A DNA stretch of 32,852 bases from Gnetum montanum (lineage: Eukaryota; Streptophyta; Gnetopsida; Gnetales; Gnetaceae): assembly GCA_015680685.1 (NCBI GenBank), contig MNCI01030688.1, positions 530 to 33,381 of the forward strand, given 5' to 3'. The notes beneath the pieces were generated by a model. The model was not told where the DNA came from and did no database searches. It worked only from the letters and a program-made list of their open reading frames with translations. Both the position numbers and the translations under genes were made by a program. Of this stretch, positions 11,631 through 20,900 are shown one piece after another (position 1 is the first letter of the stretch; each line of letters begins with the position of its first letter).

Positions 11631-12795
11631 GAAATATTTCTTAGGATTTCAATATGCATTTTTGGTGTTGATAATCTATATTTTTGTTGTTCATTTTGAA
11701 ATCCTAGATGATGATCCAATCGTTTTAAAAATATTTATGAATTTGTGAAGCTTTGTTAACCTGTACACTCTCACATCATTAAGCTTCAAAGGTCCATGCG
11801 GTGAACAACAAATAGTTAGAATTTTTGTGCAAATAATGGTACACTCCCACATCATTAAACTTCAAAGGTCATTTGATGTTTTACAACTCTGTGAAATATT
11901 TCTTATTTCTATATAGCTAGTAGGTTCCAAAATATCCTTAAACAATGTTGAATAATTATGATTGCCTCCACTATGTTTCACTTGAATGAACAATTATAAT
12001 ACTACTATTTTTCTTCTTTCAAAAATTTTAATTGATGACAATTGAAACCAAGCTCTATGGTTGTAAGAAATAGACACCCTGCTTATTCATAAACACACTT
12101 CCATTCTACAAAGAAAGTAACTGAACTTTTGTCTGTTTTCCACTTACACGCTATCTTGGCTTCACTAATAACATTTGGATCTTATAAAACCCAAACATTA
12201 ATTTAAAACATTCTACTTCATAAGATGGCTTAAATGTATGAATATTTCATACCCCTCTTTTTAAACATAAAATTTATTGGAAAATTTTCTTTTTAGATGG
12301 AAAAATGACAATTATTTTTGAGGAAAACTTTCAACAAACTTAACATTTGATGAAAGAAAAATATCATTCCTAATAAAACTTAATAAACTATACAAACAAA
12401 GCTTCAAACAAACTAATCTATAGGTGGGAAGAAAATAGTTAAAGTAACTCTCTTAGGGATTATTATATCATGAATACTTTCATATGTAATCATAGTTGTG
12501 ATGAATGTCTTTCTTTCCTCTTCTTGCCTATTGGAAGCCTCAACTTGATCTTCACCTTTGTCTTTCACAACTATCATTACTTCTTTTGTGTCCAACTCTT
12601 TAGCTGCTGATTTTTTAGGTTCTTCCCAACTAGTTTCTTCTTTGTCTTAGGATACAAAAGCCTCTCCCTAGGAATCATCTTTACGAGACTCTCCTTGATA
12701 CTCAACTTTGATGGTGCATTCATGAAAGCTGCCCCAAACATTATATTGTATAGAAAGTCCACCAATGAAAAATCTAAACTCATCTGAAAGCCAAA
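11631..12795. repeat. Duplicated gypsy 3'-region segment, copy 1 (A')
   Basis: This segment is collinear with 23,412-24,556 in the same orientation. Both start GAAATATTTCTTAGGATTTC, both contain a ...CAAAGCTTCAAA..AAACTAATCTATA... stretch, and both end by diverging after GAAAGCC. The half nearer 12,795 contains the reading frame described separately; the rest is non-coding. In each case the segment lies upstream, in minus-strand terms, of an LTR of the A/B type, so it belongs to the 3' end of the gypsy element. Confidence 0.85.
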
Positions 12796-12957
12796 GTAAG
12801 AAAGGGCTTTCACTAGATGCTCCACGGGTAGTTGCCTTATAATAGGCTCTCAATACATGCTTTGGACAACATCCCATAACATATGAGATAAAAGGCCTTC
12901 CTATTGCCCTATCTTTAAGAATCATTTTTCTAGCTCACACTTAAACACTTTCCTTAC
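12413..12957 (-). pseudogene. Unknown reading frame downstream of integrase (env-like position), copy 1
   Basis: One minus-strand frame runs from about 12,957 to the stop at 12,413-12,415, about 180 codons, interrupted by two in-frame stops. The homologous frame at 24,556-24,176 aligns with it without a frameshift over about 120 residues, and each copy is open where the other has its stop. The most conserved parts are NVWGSFHECTI, YQGES-KDDS and a charged stretch QVEASNRQEEERKTFITT. A shared frame, shared end point and concentrated protein similarity argue that this was a real protein of the element. I do not recognise its family. There is no clear membrane segment or signal peptide, so it need not be an envelope protein; it may be a regulatory or structural accessory product. 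It lies after integrase, as an additional gene would. Confidence 0.55.
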
Positions 12958-13022
12958 TTTTTCACTTAAAAATTGAATTGAAAAATGATACATTTCTAAG
13001 CACTTCACATCTCCTTATATAG

Positions 13023-13166
13023 NNNNNNNNNNNNNNNNNNNNNNNNNNNNNNNNNNNNNNNNNNNNNNNNNNNNNNNNNNNNNNNNNNNNNNNNNNNNNN
13101 NNNNNNNNNNNNNNNNNNNNNNNNNNNNNNNNNNNNNNNNNNNNNNNNNNNNNNNNNNNNNNNNNN
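13023..13166. other. Assembly gap (144 N)
   Basis: A run of 144 undetermined bases lies inside the gypsy element, between the integrase C-terminal remnant and the env-position frame. It is followed at about 13,200-13,250 by TA-rich microsatellite sequence, which probably caused the gap. Confidence 1.
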
Positions 13167-13169
13167 TTA

Positions 13170-14330
13170 TTACTTACCACTATCTATACTAAATATTATT
13201 ATAGTTACCTACATATATATATATATTACTATATTATATATATATAAGTTGTGGGTAGCTGTCCAAAATAATATTTTATATACAAAACATTATACATAAA
13301 CCACAACTCTATCCCATCTACCACTACAAATTTGTAAGTGTCCTTCAATAATTATTTCTTAATCTAAAATGGACTAGTTCACATCATCAAAAACTTATTT
13401 ATTTGCTTCATATTCTATAATAATACAAGATCACTAACTTAAAAGTTCTTTTCAGGGCCTTTCTATTGAACCACCTTTTGACTTGAAAAGCATTCCTTAA
13501 TAAATTATCTTTATCTTTATCCATTTTGGCATCTTTTTTGATGATCAAGGTCATGAGACTTTTATCTTTATCAATTTTTCACTATACTTTCCCGCAAAAT
13601 TTGAGGTCAAACTTATAATCTTGGTTGTAAATCTAGCAAGTAAACTATAAACCAAGTTATAAGCTAATGTTCCAATAGCCTTCTTAAATCCAATATAATC
13701 AATCCATAATGCATATTGTAAATAATCAATCCAATTTTCTAGATTTCCATCCATCAACTTTTTTATGTAGGAAATAAGTTTTTTATTTGTAGATTCGCTA
13801 AGCCATTTCCATGAGGATAATAATTTGAGGAAGAAAATAGAAAGATGGATTTTTCAAATGTCCATGTTATAAATTCTTCAAATTGAAAACCTAGTCCATT
13901 GTTGAATACCAATACTTCACGTCGATCAAAACAACCTAAAATATGATCTTCAAAGAATTTAATCAAGTATGATGCTAAACTTTTCCTTAAAACCTTTGCT
14001 TCAAACCATTGGTAAAGTAATTGATAGCTGTGAGAATAAACTTATGTCCTACTCTCAAAGAAAAAATTGTACCAATAAAATCTAAGCCCCATTGCTAACA
14101 TGGTCTATCCAAAATTATTGATTTTAAAGGAGCTTTAGCCTTTTTGATTGTTGGTCCATGAACTTAACATTTATAACATCTTTGAATTTTCAAACTAATA
14201 TCTTGATATATACTAGGCCAATAAAATTCATAACAAAGTATATGTTGCAGAGTGAACTCAGGAGATTCATAGAATAAATTGGAACGATCATGAAATTATT
14301 CTAAGATAGGACCAATTTGATCATTGTGAA
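13170..14330 (-). pseudogene. Ty3/gypsy integrase (decayed)
   Basis: Integrase joins element cDNA to the host chromosome. In order on the minus strand one sees an N-terminal zinc-binding remnant at about 14,300-14,165 (LQHILCYEFYWPSIYQDI followed by CYKC), then the core with QWGLDFIGTI and KFILTAINYFTKWFEAKV at about 14,080-13,990, then FEDHILGCFDRREV, then YYPHGNGLA at about 13,800. The first catalytic Asp is kept in GLDFIG. The second, expected in a TDNG-like motif, reads FNNG, so Asp is replaced by Asn. The catalytic Glu expected after GNGLA reads Asn. A C-terminal SDLVLL motif follows near 13,430. With two catalytic residues and several frames lost it is inactive. Confidence 0.8.
13200..13250. 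repeat. TA-dinucleotide microsatellite
   Basis: Runs of (AT)n are interrupted by ACTATAT. It lies directly beside the assembly gap and in the non-coding part of the gypsy element between integrase and the next frame. Confidence 0.8.
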
Positions 14331-14599
14331 TACATTCCAACAAAATCCCTATGAAATCCTTTCTATATAAATCTATATCTTTAATCAAAAATTTATTTAC
14401 CTTTTTGGAGAAATCTTTCTTCTAACTTGTAGTTAAATTATTTGGAACCTTTCATGTAACAAGGAATTCTAGAATCTCATTGTACCAATTTCCTTCATGA
14501 GTCCTTAATATGGATATTTCCTCTTCTTTAGCCATTAACTTAGCTAATTTCATTCCTTTAATAGTTTTTCATATTTCCAATGAAAACCTAAAACCTTAA

Positions 14600-14920
14600 A
14601 GCTTTATGAGCCACTTTTCTCTTTTCAAATCAATTTCATTCTAAGCTAAGAATTGTTTGACCATAGGCTCAATCAGCATAATATGAACTAATGAGCTTTC
14701 CAAATAATATTTGAAATTCTAAAGTGCTTTAATAACTACAAATACTTGTTTCTATATATCTAAATAATTTATTTATGCCCCTTTCAATTGATATCCAAAA
14801 AATCTAATCGATTCATATTGAACTTTATCTTTTTGAGTTAAAACAGCAACAACTAAATCATTTGAAGTAAAAGCATATAGCCATAAGTCTTATTTTAATT
14901 CTGGTTTTATCAAGTAAGGA
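14600..14920 (-). pseudogene. Ty3/gypsy RNase H in the usual position after reverse transcriptase
   Basis: Following the reverse transcriptase on the minus strand, one frame gives EAPYLIKPEL, then LYAFTSNDLVVAVLTQKD, then SIRFFGYQL and INYLDIQKQVFVVIKAL. This matches the typical gypsy RNase H block (A.D.S..A...VL.Q...PI.Y.S..L...E.NY...EK...AVV.AL). The enzyme would degrade template RNA during reverse transcription. The expected Asp of the first motif reads Ser/Asn here, and stops interrupt the frame, so it is not functional. It is the second of two RNase H regions in this element. Confidence 0.7.
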
Positions 14921-15059
14921 GCTTCTTGAATATTTTTTTAAAAATTTTCAATAAATATTTCTTTGATTTTTGTGTTTTCTCTACTTAGACATCTTTCTTT
15001 AACATACACATTAGAGGTTCAGAAATTTCAGTAAATCTAGGAATAAATTTCTTAATGAA

Positions 15060-15825
15060 ATTTATCTTTTCAAAGACTGATCTAAGAGACTTTTTACTTG
15101 TAGGATGCCTGATATTCTATACTTCTTGAATTTGGGAGTTATCTATAGCAATTCTTTCTTGACAGATTACATGGCCTAGTAAACTTCCAAACTTAACCTC
15201 AAAGATACATTTCTTAGGATTTAATGAAATATCATACTCATGACATCTATCAAAAACTTGTTGAAGTTGACCAATATGATCTTCCACCCTTTTAGAAAAG
15301 ATGGTGATATCATCCAAATAAACCATAATGAACTCACCTATTAAGCCTTTAAAGGCTAAATCCACTACTCTTTGAAAAATAGCTCTAGCATTTGACAATC
15401 CAAATGGCATTCTTTGGTAAGTGAAAGTTTCCCATTTCGTGATAAATGTTGTTTTATATCTATCACCCTTATCTACCATGATCTAATTATAGCATGAAAA
15501 ACCATCTAGGAAAGAATATACCTAACAACCTGATACTTTAATTAATCAATATCTCATCAATTCTAGAAAGTGGTTATTTATCTTTTTTAGAGGCTTCATT
15601 CAAATTTTTAAAATCTACACAAAGCCTAATGTCACCATTCATCTTTCTTACTAGAAAAAGATTAGCAAGCCATGTCAAATATCAAATTGAATATATGATT
15701 TGAGCTTGTAATAACTTTTTGATATTGGCTTTCGTAGCTGGCTTGAATGATGGGTTAAATTTCCTTTATTTGTGCTTAACTATCTTAAAATCATTTACTA
15801 AAGGAATTTTATGTGTCATCACATT
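15060..15825 (-). pseudogene. Ty3/gypsy reverse transcriptase
   Basis: This domain copies element RNA into cDNA. On the minus strand MTHKIPLVNDFKIV (15,820-15,781) marks the start. Then come WLANLFLVRKMNGDIRLCVD and FKNLNEA (about 15,680-15,600), then an open stretch of 120 codons from 15,479 to 15,117 with FITKWETFTYQRMPFGLSNA, and the catalytic YLDD at 15,320-15,309. A thumb-like segment KKSLRSVFEKINFIKKFIPR follows at about 15,100-15,040. The Tat-like wording of these motifs and the F.KINF..RFIP segment support assignment to a non-chromovirus gypsy lineage. Two or more stops and a disrupted region at about 15,540-15,480 break the frame, although the catalytic aspartates survive. Confidence 0.9.
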
Positions 15826-16260
15826 TGGTCTAAACATCTTAAGATCATCATAAGACCAAACAAAATTTTCCAAATTATTTTTCAAGAGTGATAGTAGATT
15901 TTACTTAAAGATTGAACCCTTTTCCTTTGTGACATTTAACATCTTTGACATCTCAGTAGATCCAAGATTTACTGCTTCATAAGCTTGATCATCTAGATTA
16001 TGTATATCTTTTCCAAGAATCCAAATTTCCCTAAACGCATGTTCATAATCAATCACTCGTTTGGGAATGGAATTTGTTTTAAACCTTAACGTTGTTTCAA
16101 GTATGATTTGAATTTTGAATTCTTGCTTATTTTTCAAGAATCTAAGCACTTGATCATCATCTTCAAATTATTGCAAATGCTTTATGTTATTTGGTACCAA
16201 TGGTTGATGTTCTTTCTCAATCATTAAACCTTCATAACCTTCTATCTTTTTACCATCTAA
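15826..16260 (-). pseudogene. Linker between upstream RNase H and reverse transcriptase
   Basis: This minus-strand stretch keeps an 82-codon open frame at 16,149-15,901 with LRFLKNKQEF, VIDYEHAFREIWILGKDI and EAVNLGSTEMSKM, followed by VWSYDDLK, which leads into the reverse transcriptase start. A YDDLK-like motif just before the IPL motif is common in gypsy polyproteins. No enzymatic domain is evident; it appears to be a true polyprotein spacer linking the extra RNase H to reverse transcriptase. Confidence 0.6.
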
Positions 16261-16660
16261 TGGTGAAGCTATTTTTGCTAAGTCATCCACTATATAATTA
16301 TCCTTCCTGCCTATATGTTCTATTTTGTAGTGATGAAATTGATTCAGTATTTTTTAGATGAGTTGTTTATAAGATCACAAGAATAAGCTTTTTACCATGA
16401 AATTACCTTTAATTTGTTCGCAAAATAATCTTGAGTCTCATTTTATGATGAGTTCCTTGACTCCTTTATCCAATGTTGTCTTAATTCCAATACACAAAGC
16501 TTCATATTCAGCCTTATTATTCATACAAGGGAAAGATAGATGAATTGCCTTGAATATTTTTGGGAAATCATCTTTTACTAGAACTATTCTATCTACTACA
16601 TCTCTTGAGTTACAAAAACCATCAAAGCTAATAGTTCCCATTTACACTTTTCTTGAGATT
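16261..16660 (-). pseudogene. Additional RNase H domain upstream of reverse transcriptase
   Basis: All four signature blocks of a type I (archaeal/plant-like) RNase H are present in order on the minus strand. These are SFDGFCNS (first Asp; 16,630), NNKAEYEALCIGI (Glu; about 16,520), DSRLFCEQIKG (second Asp; about 16,437) and EHIGRKDNYIVDDLAKIASP (last Asp; 16,320-16,261). Blocks two to four share one frame with a few stops; the first joins protease through a one-base shift. Tat-lineage gypsy elements are known to carry a second RNase H that substitutes for or supports the usual one. In the best-described members it follows the standard RNase H; here it precedes reverse transcriptase. The four acidic residues are still present. 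Confidence 0.85.
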
Positions 16661-17135
16661 CTCCTTTTTCCAAGTTATCAATTTCTTGAAATATGCAAAT
16701 TTTGGTTTCAAAAGCTCTTGTTTTAATAACTTTGTTCTTTCCATTTGAAGTAATATTTTCACTCATCAAAGGTTCAATATATACATATATTTGATTTTTC
16801 TCTTCCTTCCAGGGTAGCCACATATGTGAGTGATCTGTTAATATGTAACCTAAGAAATTCTTACTCCAACTTCTACTTAATAAAAGACTATGTGAATCTA
16901 GTATACCTACCACTTGAATAATTACTATGGTTTTGATATAGGACTCAAAAGTGATTTTCAATAAAACATTGGGTAACTAACCCACAATCTTTACTCTCCT
17001 CTTGTTCACTTGAACAATATTTTTATTTGATTTTTCTGGAATCATACCTAGTTTTTTGCATATAGACAATGACATAATAGTGCATGTAGCTCTAGAATCG
17101 ACTAAGCAATTATGAAGATACTTGTCTTTCAACTT
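16661..17135 (-). pseudogene. Ty3/gypsy aspartic protease
   Basis: The protease would cleave the element polyprotein. On the minus strand LVDSRATCTIM at about 17,105-17,073 corresponds to the active-site LVDSGAT..IM motif with the Gly changed to Arg. Further on, SHSLLLSRSWSKNFLGYI and HSHMWLPWK, at about 16,890-16,800, match the LL.GR.W... and D.SH...P.K blocks that end this domain in plant gypsy elements. The Gly-to-Arg change next to the catalytic Asp, plus a stop near 16,970, indicates loss of function. The C-terminal tail leads by a one-base frameshift into the additional RNase H. Confidence 0.75.
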
Positions 17136-17900
17136 CATTATCAATAGAAAAGGAGGAGCTTCTTTATCAAAAGTACACCCGTAACTAGTCTTTGTTGTTT
17201 TATCAATGTTGGATACCTAGCTTAACGTTGACTCTCCAACTCTCTTTTTACCTATAATGAACTCTAAAGCCTTTCTCTACTGATCTCCTATTTATAACAA
17301 TTGATATAAACTAATATTTGCTGTGACATGTTTAATATCTTCAATAAAATCATATTCTCCATCTCCATAAAAAACCTATTTTCTTTATCCATTTATTAAA
17401 AGGTTGATTTTGAGTACTCTGTTCTACTTGATCTTCTTTATTTTTATTTTTCTCTCTTCTACTTGGTTCAAAAATATTTCTTTTAGTAGATGAATCAAAA
17501 ATAACATTTGGAGTTTTAGAAGTAGTTAGTCTTTCCTTTGATCATAGATTATATTCATTTTCCTCATTATTGTTACACTCTTCATCTGATTATGTATCCT
17601 CTTCAAAAATTGATAGAGAAGAAGTATCACTAGATCCATTACTAGAAGATTTTCTTGCATAATGAACACTAGATAACTCATTATTTGATTCAATATCAAG
17701 GAAGTTGGATGTAACAAGATCACTTTCATCCTCATCTTCTAATAACTTAGCATCTTGATGTTTATACTTTCCATTTTTCTTTTCTTCCTTCATCTTATTG
17801 CCAAAACATTCTTTAGTTTTACCACTTTGTTGGACAAGTTTCTCATTAATTGTCCTTTTTCAAATTCTTTACTCTCTAACTCTTGATCCATTTTAACATT
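17136..17900 (-). pseudogene. Gag C-terminal / gag-protease linker region
   Basis: Two overlapping frames carry the remnants. At 17,793-17,590 an acidic, serine-rich stretch (KLLEDEDESDLVTSNF, ARKSSSNGSSDTSSLS) follows gag after a frameshift. Near 17,350-17,270 a segment YDFIEDIKHVTANISLYQLL lies before protease. That YDF..D....A.IS...LL pattern is a usual lead-in to protease in Tat-like elements. No CCHC zinc knuckle was found. Confidence 0.6.
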
Positions 17901-17924
17901 AGATGTTCTCAATAAAGCTTTAAG

Positions 17925-18563
17925 TTAAACAAAATATTTCATAGGAATCATCATTTTTTCTTCTCTTTTTTGAGTTGTAATAATCTCTTTATGATTCAAG
18001 TTTAGTTGTTTTTCTAGTTGTATAGCTTCACTAAAGTAGTCATTCAGTGTTAGCAAGTTTGGAGTTCTTCTTAACCAAATTGAAATATTGGGATTCACAA
18101 CATTAAGATACGTATCTCTAAACATTTCATATGATGGTCTATATTGTCTTTGAAAGAGTCCATAAATTTGTAGAAATTTAATGTTGAAATCTCTAATTGA
18201 CTCTTTAACTCCTTGCTTAGCTTGTGTTAGCCAACAATACAGTTGTTGCTGATTCAATTGATTGCCAAATTGGACCAAGAAAAGACTCTTCATATTGTCC
18301 CAACTTGTGATACTACTGCTTGATAGGTTTCAATACCAAATTTGAGCCATATCCTTTAAATTTGTGATGAACAATCGACAAGTTTGATCTTGATGTTGAA
18401 CATTTGCATGAACTAAAGCTAACTCAAATATGTGAATATACTCTTCAACCAAGTAAGCTTTTCTAGGAATAAAAGGCTTAGGAAAATATTTATAAACTAC
18501 CTTAGGAATATTATTGTAGTTTTGAAATCCTAATGATGTAACTCTTTGCTAAGGATTTTCCAT
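17925..18563 (-). pseudogene. Ty3/gypsy gag capsid region
   Basis: Gag forms the virus-like particle around element RNA. One minus-strand frame runs from an ATG at 18,563 to a stop at 17,925, about 212 codons, with stops at codon 5 and near 18,317. It contains YFPKPFIP, EEYIHIFELALVHANV, CRLFITNLKDMAQIWY and SITSWDNMKSLFLVQFG, followed by KQGVKESIRDFNIKF. These are the recognised blocks of plant retrotransposon gag (CRLF...L...A..WY...SI.SW..F...F...F). It ends in a lysine-rich helix-like tail. Confidence 0.85.
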
Positions 18564-18914
18564 CTTACTAGAATTCCTTTTGATTGTTGAACTCTTATGC
18601 TTCTTTGGTCTTCTCTTATAGACTAATAAATTGGATAGAAGAGGTTATCTTCTTACCCTTCTTGTTTTTACTCCATTACTTATCCCAAATTCAAAAATAT
18701 TCTTCTATTCTTCTTTTGATGAGTGATCAGTCTTATAATCATGAATTTCTTTAGAACCTTTGAAATCTTCCAAACTCTTAGTCTATTTGGTCATGAACTG
18801 AAAATAGTTTTTCTTAAGCCCTTCTAGTAACAAATAACTATTGGTATTCTAGGACTATCAAGCTTATGAACTTAGAGGACAAATTTTTAGCCCTTACTCT
18901 AAAGCCAAAAGAAA
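18564..18914 (-). other. Gypsy 5' leader between LTR B and gag
   Basis: This stretch separates the inner end of 5' LTR copy B from the gag start. A primer-binding site should begin next to the LTR, but the bases after it on the minus strand (TTTCTTTTGGC) do not obviously match a common tRNA 3' end. No coding sequence is supported. Confidence 0.5.
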
Positions 18915-19855
18915 TGTTGATGACCATTTGGGACCGAACCATCAAAGTTGGGAGACTCTAGATCTCATGATCCTCAGGGTCATAGGATCAAAGGTGTTCT
19001 TCAAATAAGGGTTAGGTTATTGCTAGTATCTAGCAACACCAAGGCCCATATATCTCCAAATAGACTTAGTATTTATAAAACAAACTAATCATGATTATGT
19101 ATTTGTTGTAAATGTTGAGATGGTTAGGTTGTATATAAAATTGTAATTGGCTATCATAAAAGAGATTTGACTAACTTTGTCAAATACTATAACTTTTTGA
19201 AGATTTCTGTTTTGTCTAATCACTTGGTCTATATGGTTATTATAGTACATTACTTGTAATAAATAAAAGTTTGCAAAAATTTTTGAGCACAATTCTACCA
19301 ATCTACTCCTAATTTTTCTCAGAGAGAAAGTTCCACATGAAAACTAGAAATAGAGCAAAATTCAATGGACTTAGAAAGAGAAAGAAAAGAAAGACCATTT
19401 ATGTGAAATTTCAAACATTTAAGCAAGATAAATTAACATGAGGAAACACTTTGCAATAAAGCTATTCCAATTCAATCTAAATATGAATTGTCCAAATCCT
19501 TTGAGCTTAATAGGAAATTTTGTAAAGAAAATCTTATTATAGTATAAAAAATGATGCATAAATGACAAAGTACAGGTCTTTATTTTAGTTACTAAATAGT
19601 TTTCAAAGATTGCATTCAATAGTGCCTTAAGAAATTTGAAAATTTCAAGATTAAAATACCGAGGCAATACACTTAAGAATAACAAAGCTAGTTTATTCAT
19701 CTCAAGATACCAAAGATTTTGCTAGATTCTCTATGTTCAAAACTAGAAATTTCATTAAGACATTACTATTAAATTGCTCTTGAAACTTTTCAACAACATA
19801 AGCTCTTCTATGGAAAATTTTAATAGGAGTCTAATATTGTGCAACAACAAAGCTA
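18915..19855 (-). mobile_element. LTR copy B: truncated 5' LTR of the gypsy element
   Basis: It starts TGTTGATGACC in plus orientation and aligns with copy A from 9,574 to about 10,520. The alignment stops at 19,855, inside ...CAACAACAAAGCTA..., where Ty1/copia sequence takes over. The missing part corresponds to about 10,521-11,079 of copy A and includes the TATA box and upstream promoter region. Internal landmarks shared with A, C and D include ACCAAGGCCCA, ATAGTACATTACTT and AAAACTAGAAATAGAGC. Most differences from A look like C-to-T and G-to-A transitions. Confidence 0.8.
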
Positions 19856-19940
19856 ATAACTAACAATAAAGTGCCTATCAATTTCAATATGCTTAGTGTG
19901 GTCATGGTGCATGGGATTGTGGATGATGCTAATAACTAAC
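19852..19940. repeat. 13-base direct repeat at the copia/LTR B junction
   Basis: GCTAATAACTAAC occurs at 19,852-19,864, exactly where LTR copy B ends, and again at 19,928-19,940 within the copia RNase H region. Bases on both outer sides differ. It looks like filler copied from nearby template during repair of the deletion that removed the copia 3' end. Confidence 0.6.
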
Positions 19941-20420
19941 TTGTTATCATAGTATAATCTCATAGGTTCTTCCAATGGACTCTTAGATCTTCTATGATAA
20001 TATTCAATCATAATAGTTTGCATATTCCTTGTGCCATTACTCTAAATTTAGATAAATCACTAGATCTTGCTACTCCATTTTGCTTCTTGCTCCTCCAGGT
20101 GACTAGATTTCCTTCGACAAAGGTACAATACTTGGTGATGGATCTCCTATCTATGACTAAGTCTACATAAACTATGTCCGTATAAGCCTCTGGTGTAAGT
20201 CTATCACTTTTCTTAAATTAGATGCCTTTACCTAGAGGCCCTTTCAAATAGTGTAGGATGCAATAGACTACCTATAAGTGAACCTCCTTAGGATTTTGCA
20301 TGAACTAGCTTACCACACTCATTGCATAAGCTATATTATGTCACGTATGGGGTAGATAAATAAGCCTACCAACCAATCTTTGATACATTTCTTTGTCAAT
20401 GGCTTAGAAAATAAGCTAAC
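19856..20420 (-). pseudogene. Ty1/copia reverse transcriptase end and RNase H
   Basis: On the minus strand ASRFRHL- and LTPEAYTD-type blocks near 20,210 are followed by DRRSITKYCTFVEGNLVTW and SKKQNGVARSS (about 20,150-20,060). Then come FRVMAQGICKLLW and, at 19,920-19,870, NPMHHDHTKHIEIDRHFIV. This is the characteristic copia RNase H sequence through the final DRTKHIEIDYHF-like block. A remnant of the reverse transcriptase C-terminus (ending of the Q.LVG.LIYL..TRPDI block) lies near 20,400-20,330. The sequence ends inside RNase H, where it joins LTR copy B. Confidence 0.85.
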
Positions 20421-20900
20421 CTTGTTTTCTTCTTGAGTACACTTGAGAAGGACATGTGTCAGTAGTGGTTTCATTACCTTCATCATTTTGTTCTACAATT
20501 TGAGAAAGAGGCTTGGGCTCGATTTGTGGTAGCAAAGAATAGGAAGACTTGGAAGACTCGATTATGGGTAGGTAAAGAGAAAGAATTCCTTATCTTCTAC
20601 TACTATTTTCTTCCTATGAAGATAAGGTTGTGTGAAGTATAACTTAGTTTCAACAAAGGTAACATTGCAAAAACAAGGAATTTTTTGGTTGATGGATGAT
20701 AGAATTTGTAGCCCTTTTGGGTTGAAGAATACACAAAAAAGACTATTTTGAGGACTCTTGAATTAAATTTTCCCCTATTTTGATTATGACTATGGAAAAA
20801 TGAAACACATCCAAATATCCTAGGGATAAGATGATTTGTAGTATAGAGTGTTAGAAAGAACTAACATAACATTTCTATTGGACCTTTTGAATGTAGCACT
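20421..20900 (-). pseudogene. Ty1/copia integrase end and linker, followed by reverse transcriptase deletion
   Basis: The minus strand gives GLQILSSINQKIPCFCNVTF and VETKLYFTQPYL near 20,720-20,640, corresponding to the conserved KGYKCY.P..RK..VSMDVTF.E...YF block. An acidic linker, IVEQNDEGNETTTDTCPSQ, then VYSRRK, ends near 20,435. In complete elements several hundred codons of reverse transcriptase follow. Here the next recognisable block is already the very end of that domain (RLVG.LIYL), so an internal deletion with its junction near 20,420-20,435 has removed the catalytic core. Confidence 0.75.

Noticed and set aside
12577-12825. Minus-strand 82-codon frame with FGAAFMNAPSKLSIKESL
   Set aside because: It overlaps the conserved frame 12,957-12,413 in another phase. 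The copy at 24.2-24.5 kb is also open here, but residue similarity is higher and the shared end is clearer in the chosen frame.
12962-13180. Minus-strand open frame of 72 codons
   Set aside because: Most of it is the run of N and therefore artificial.
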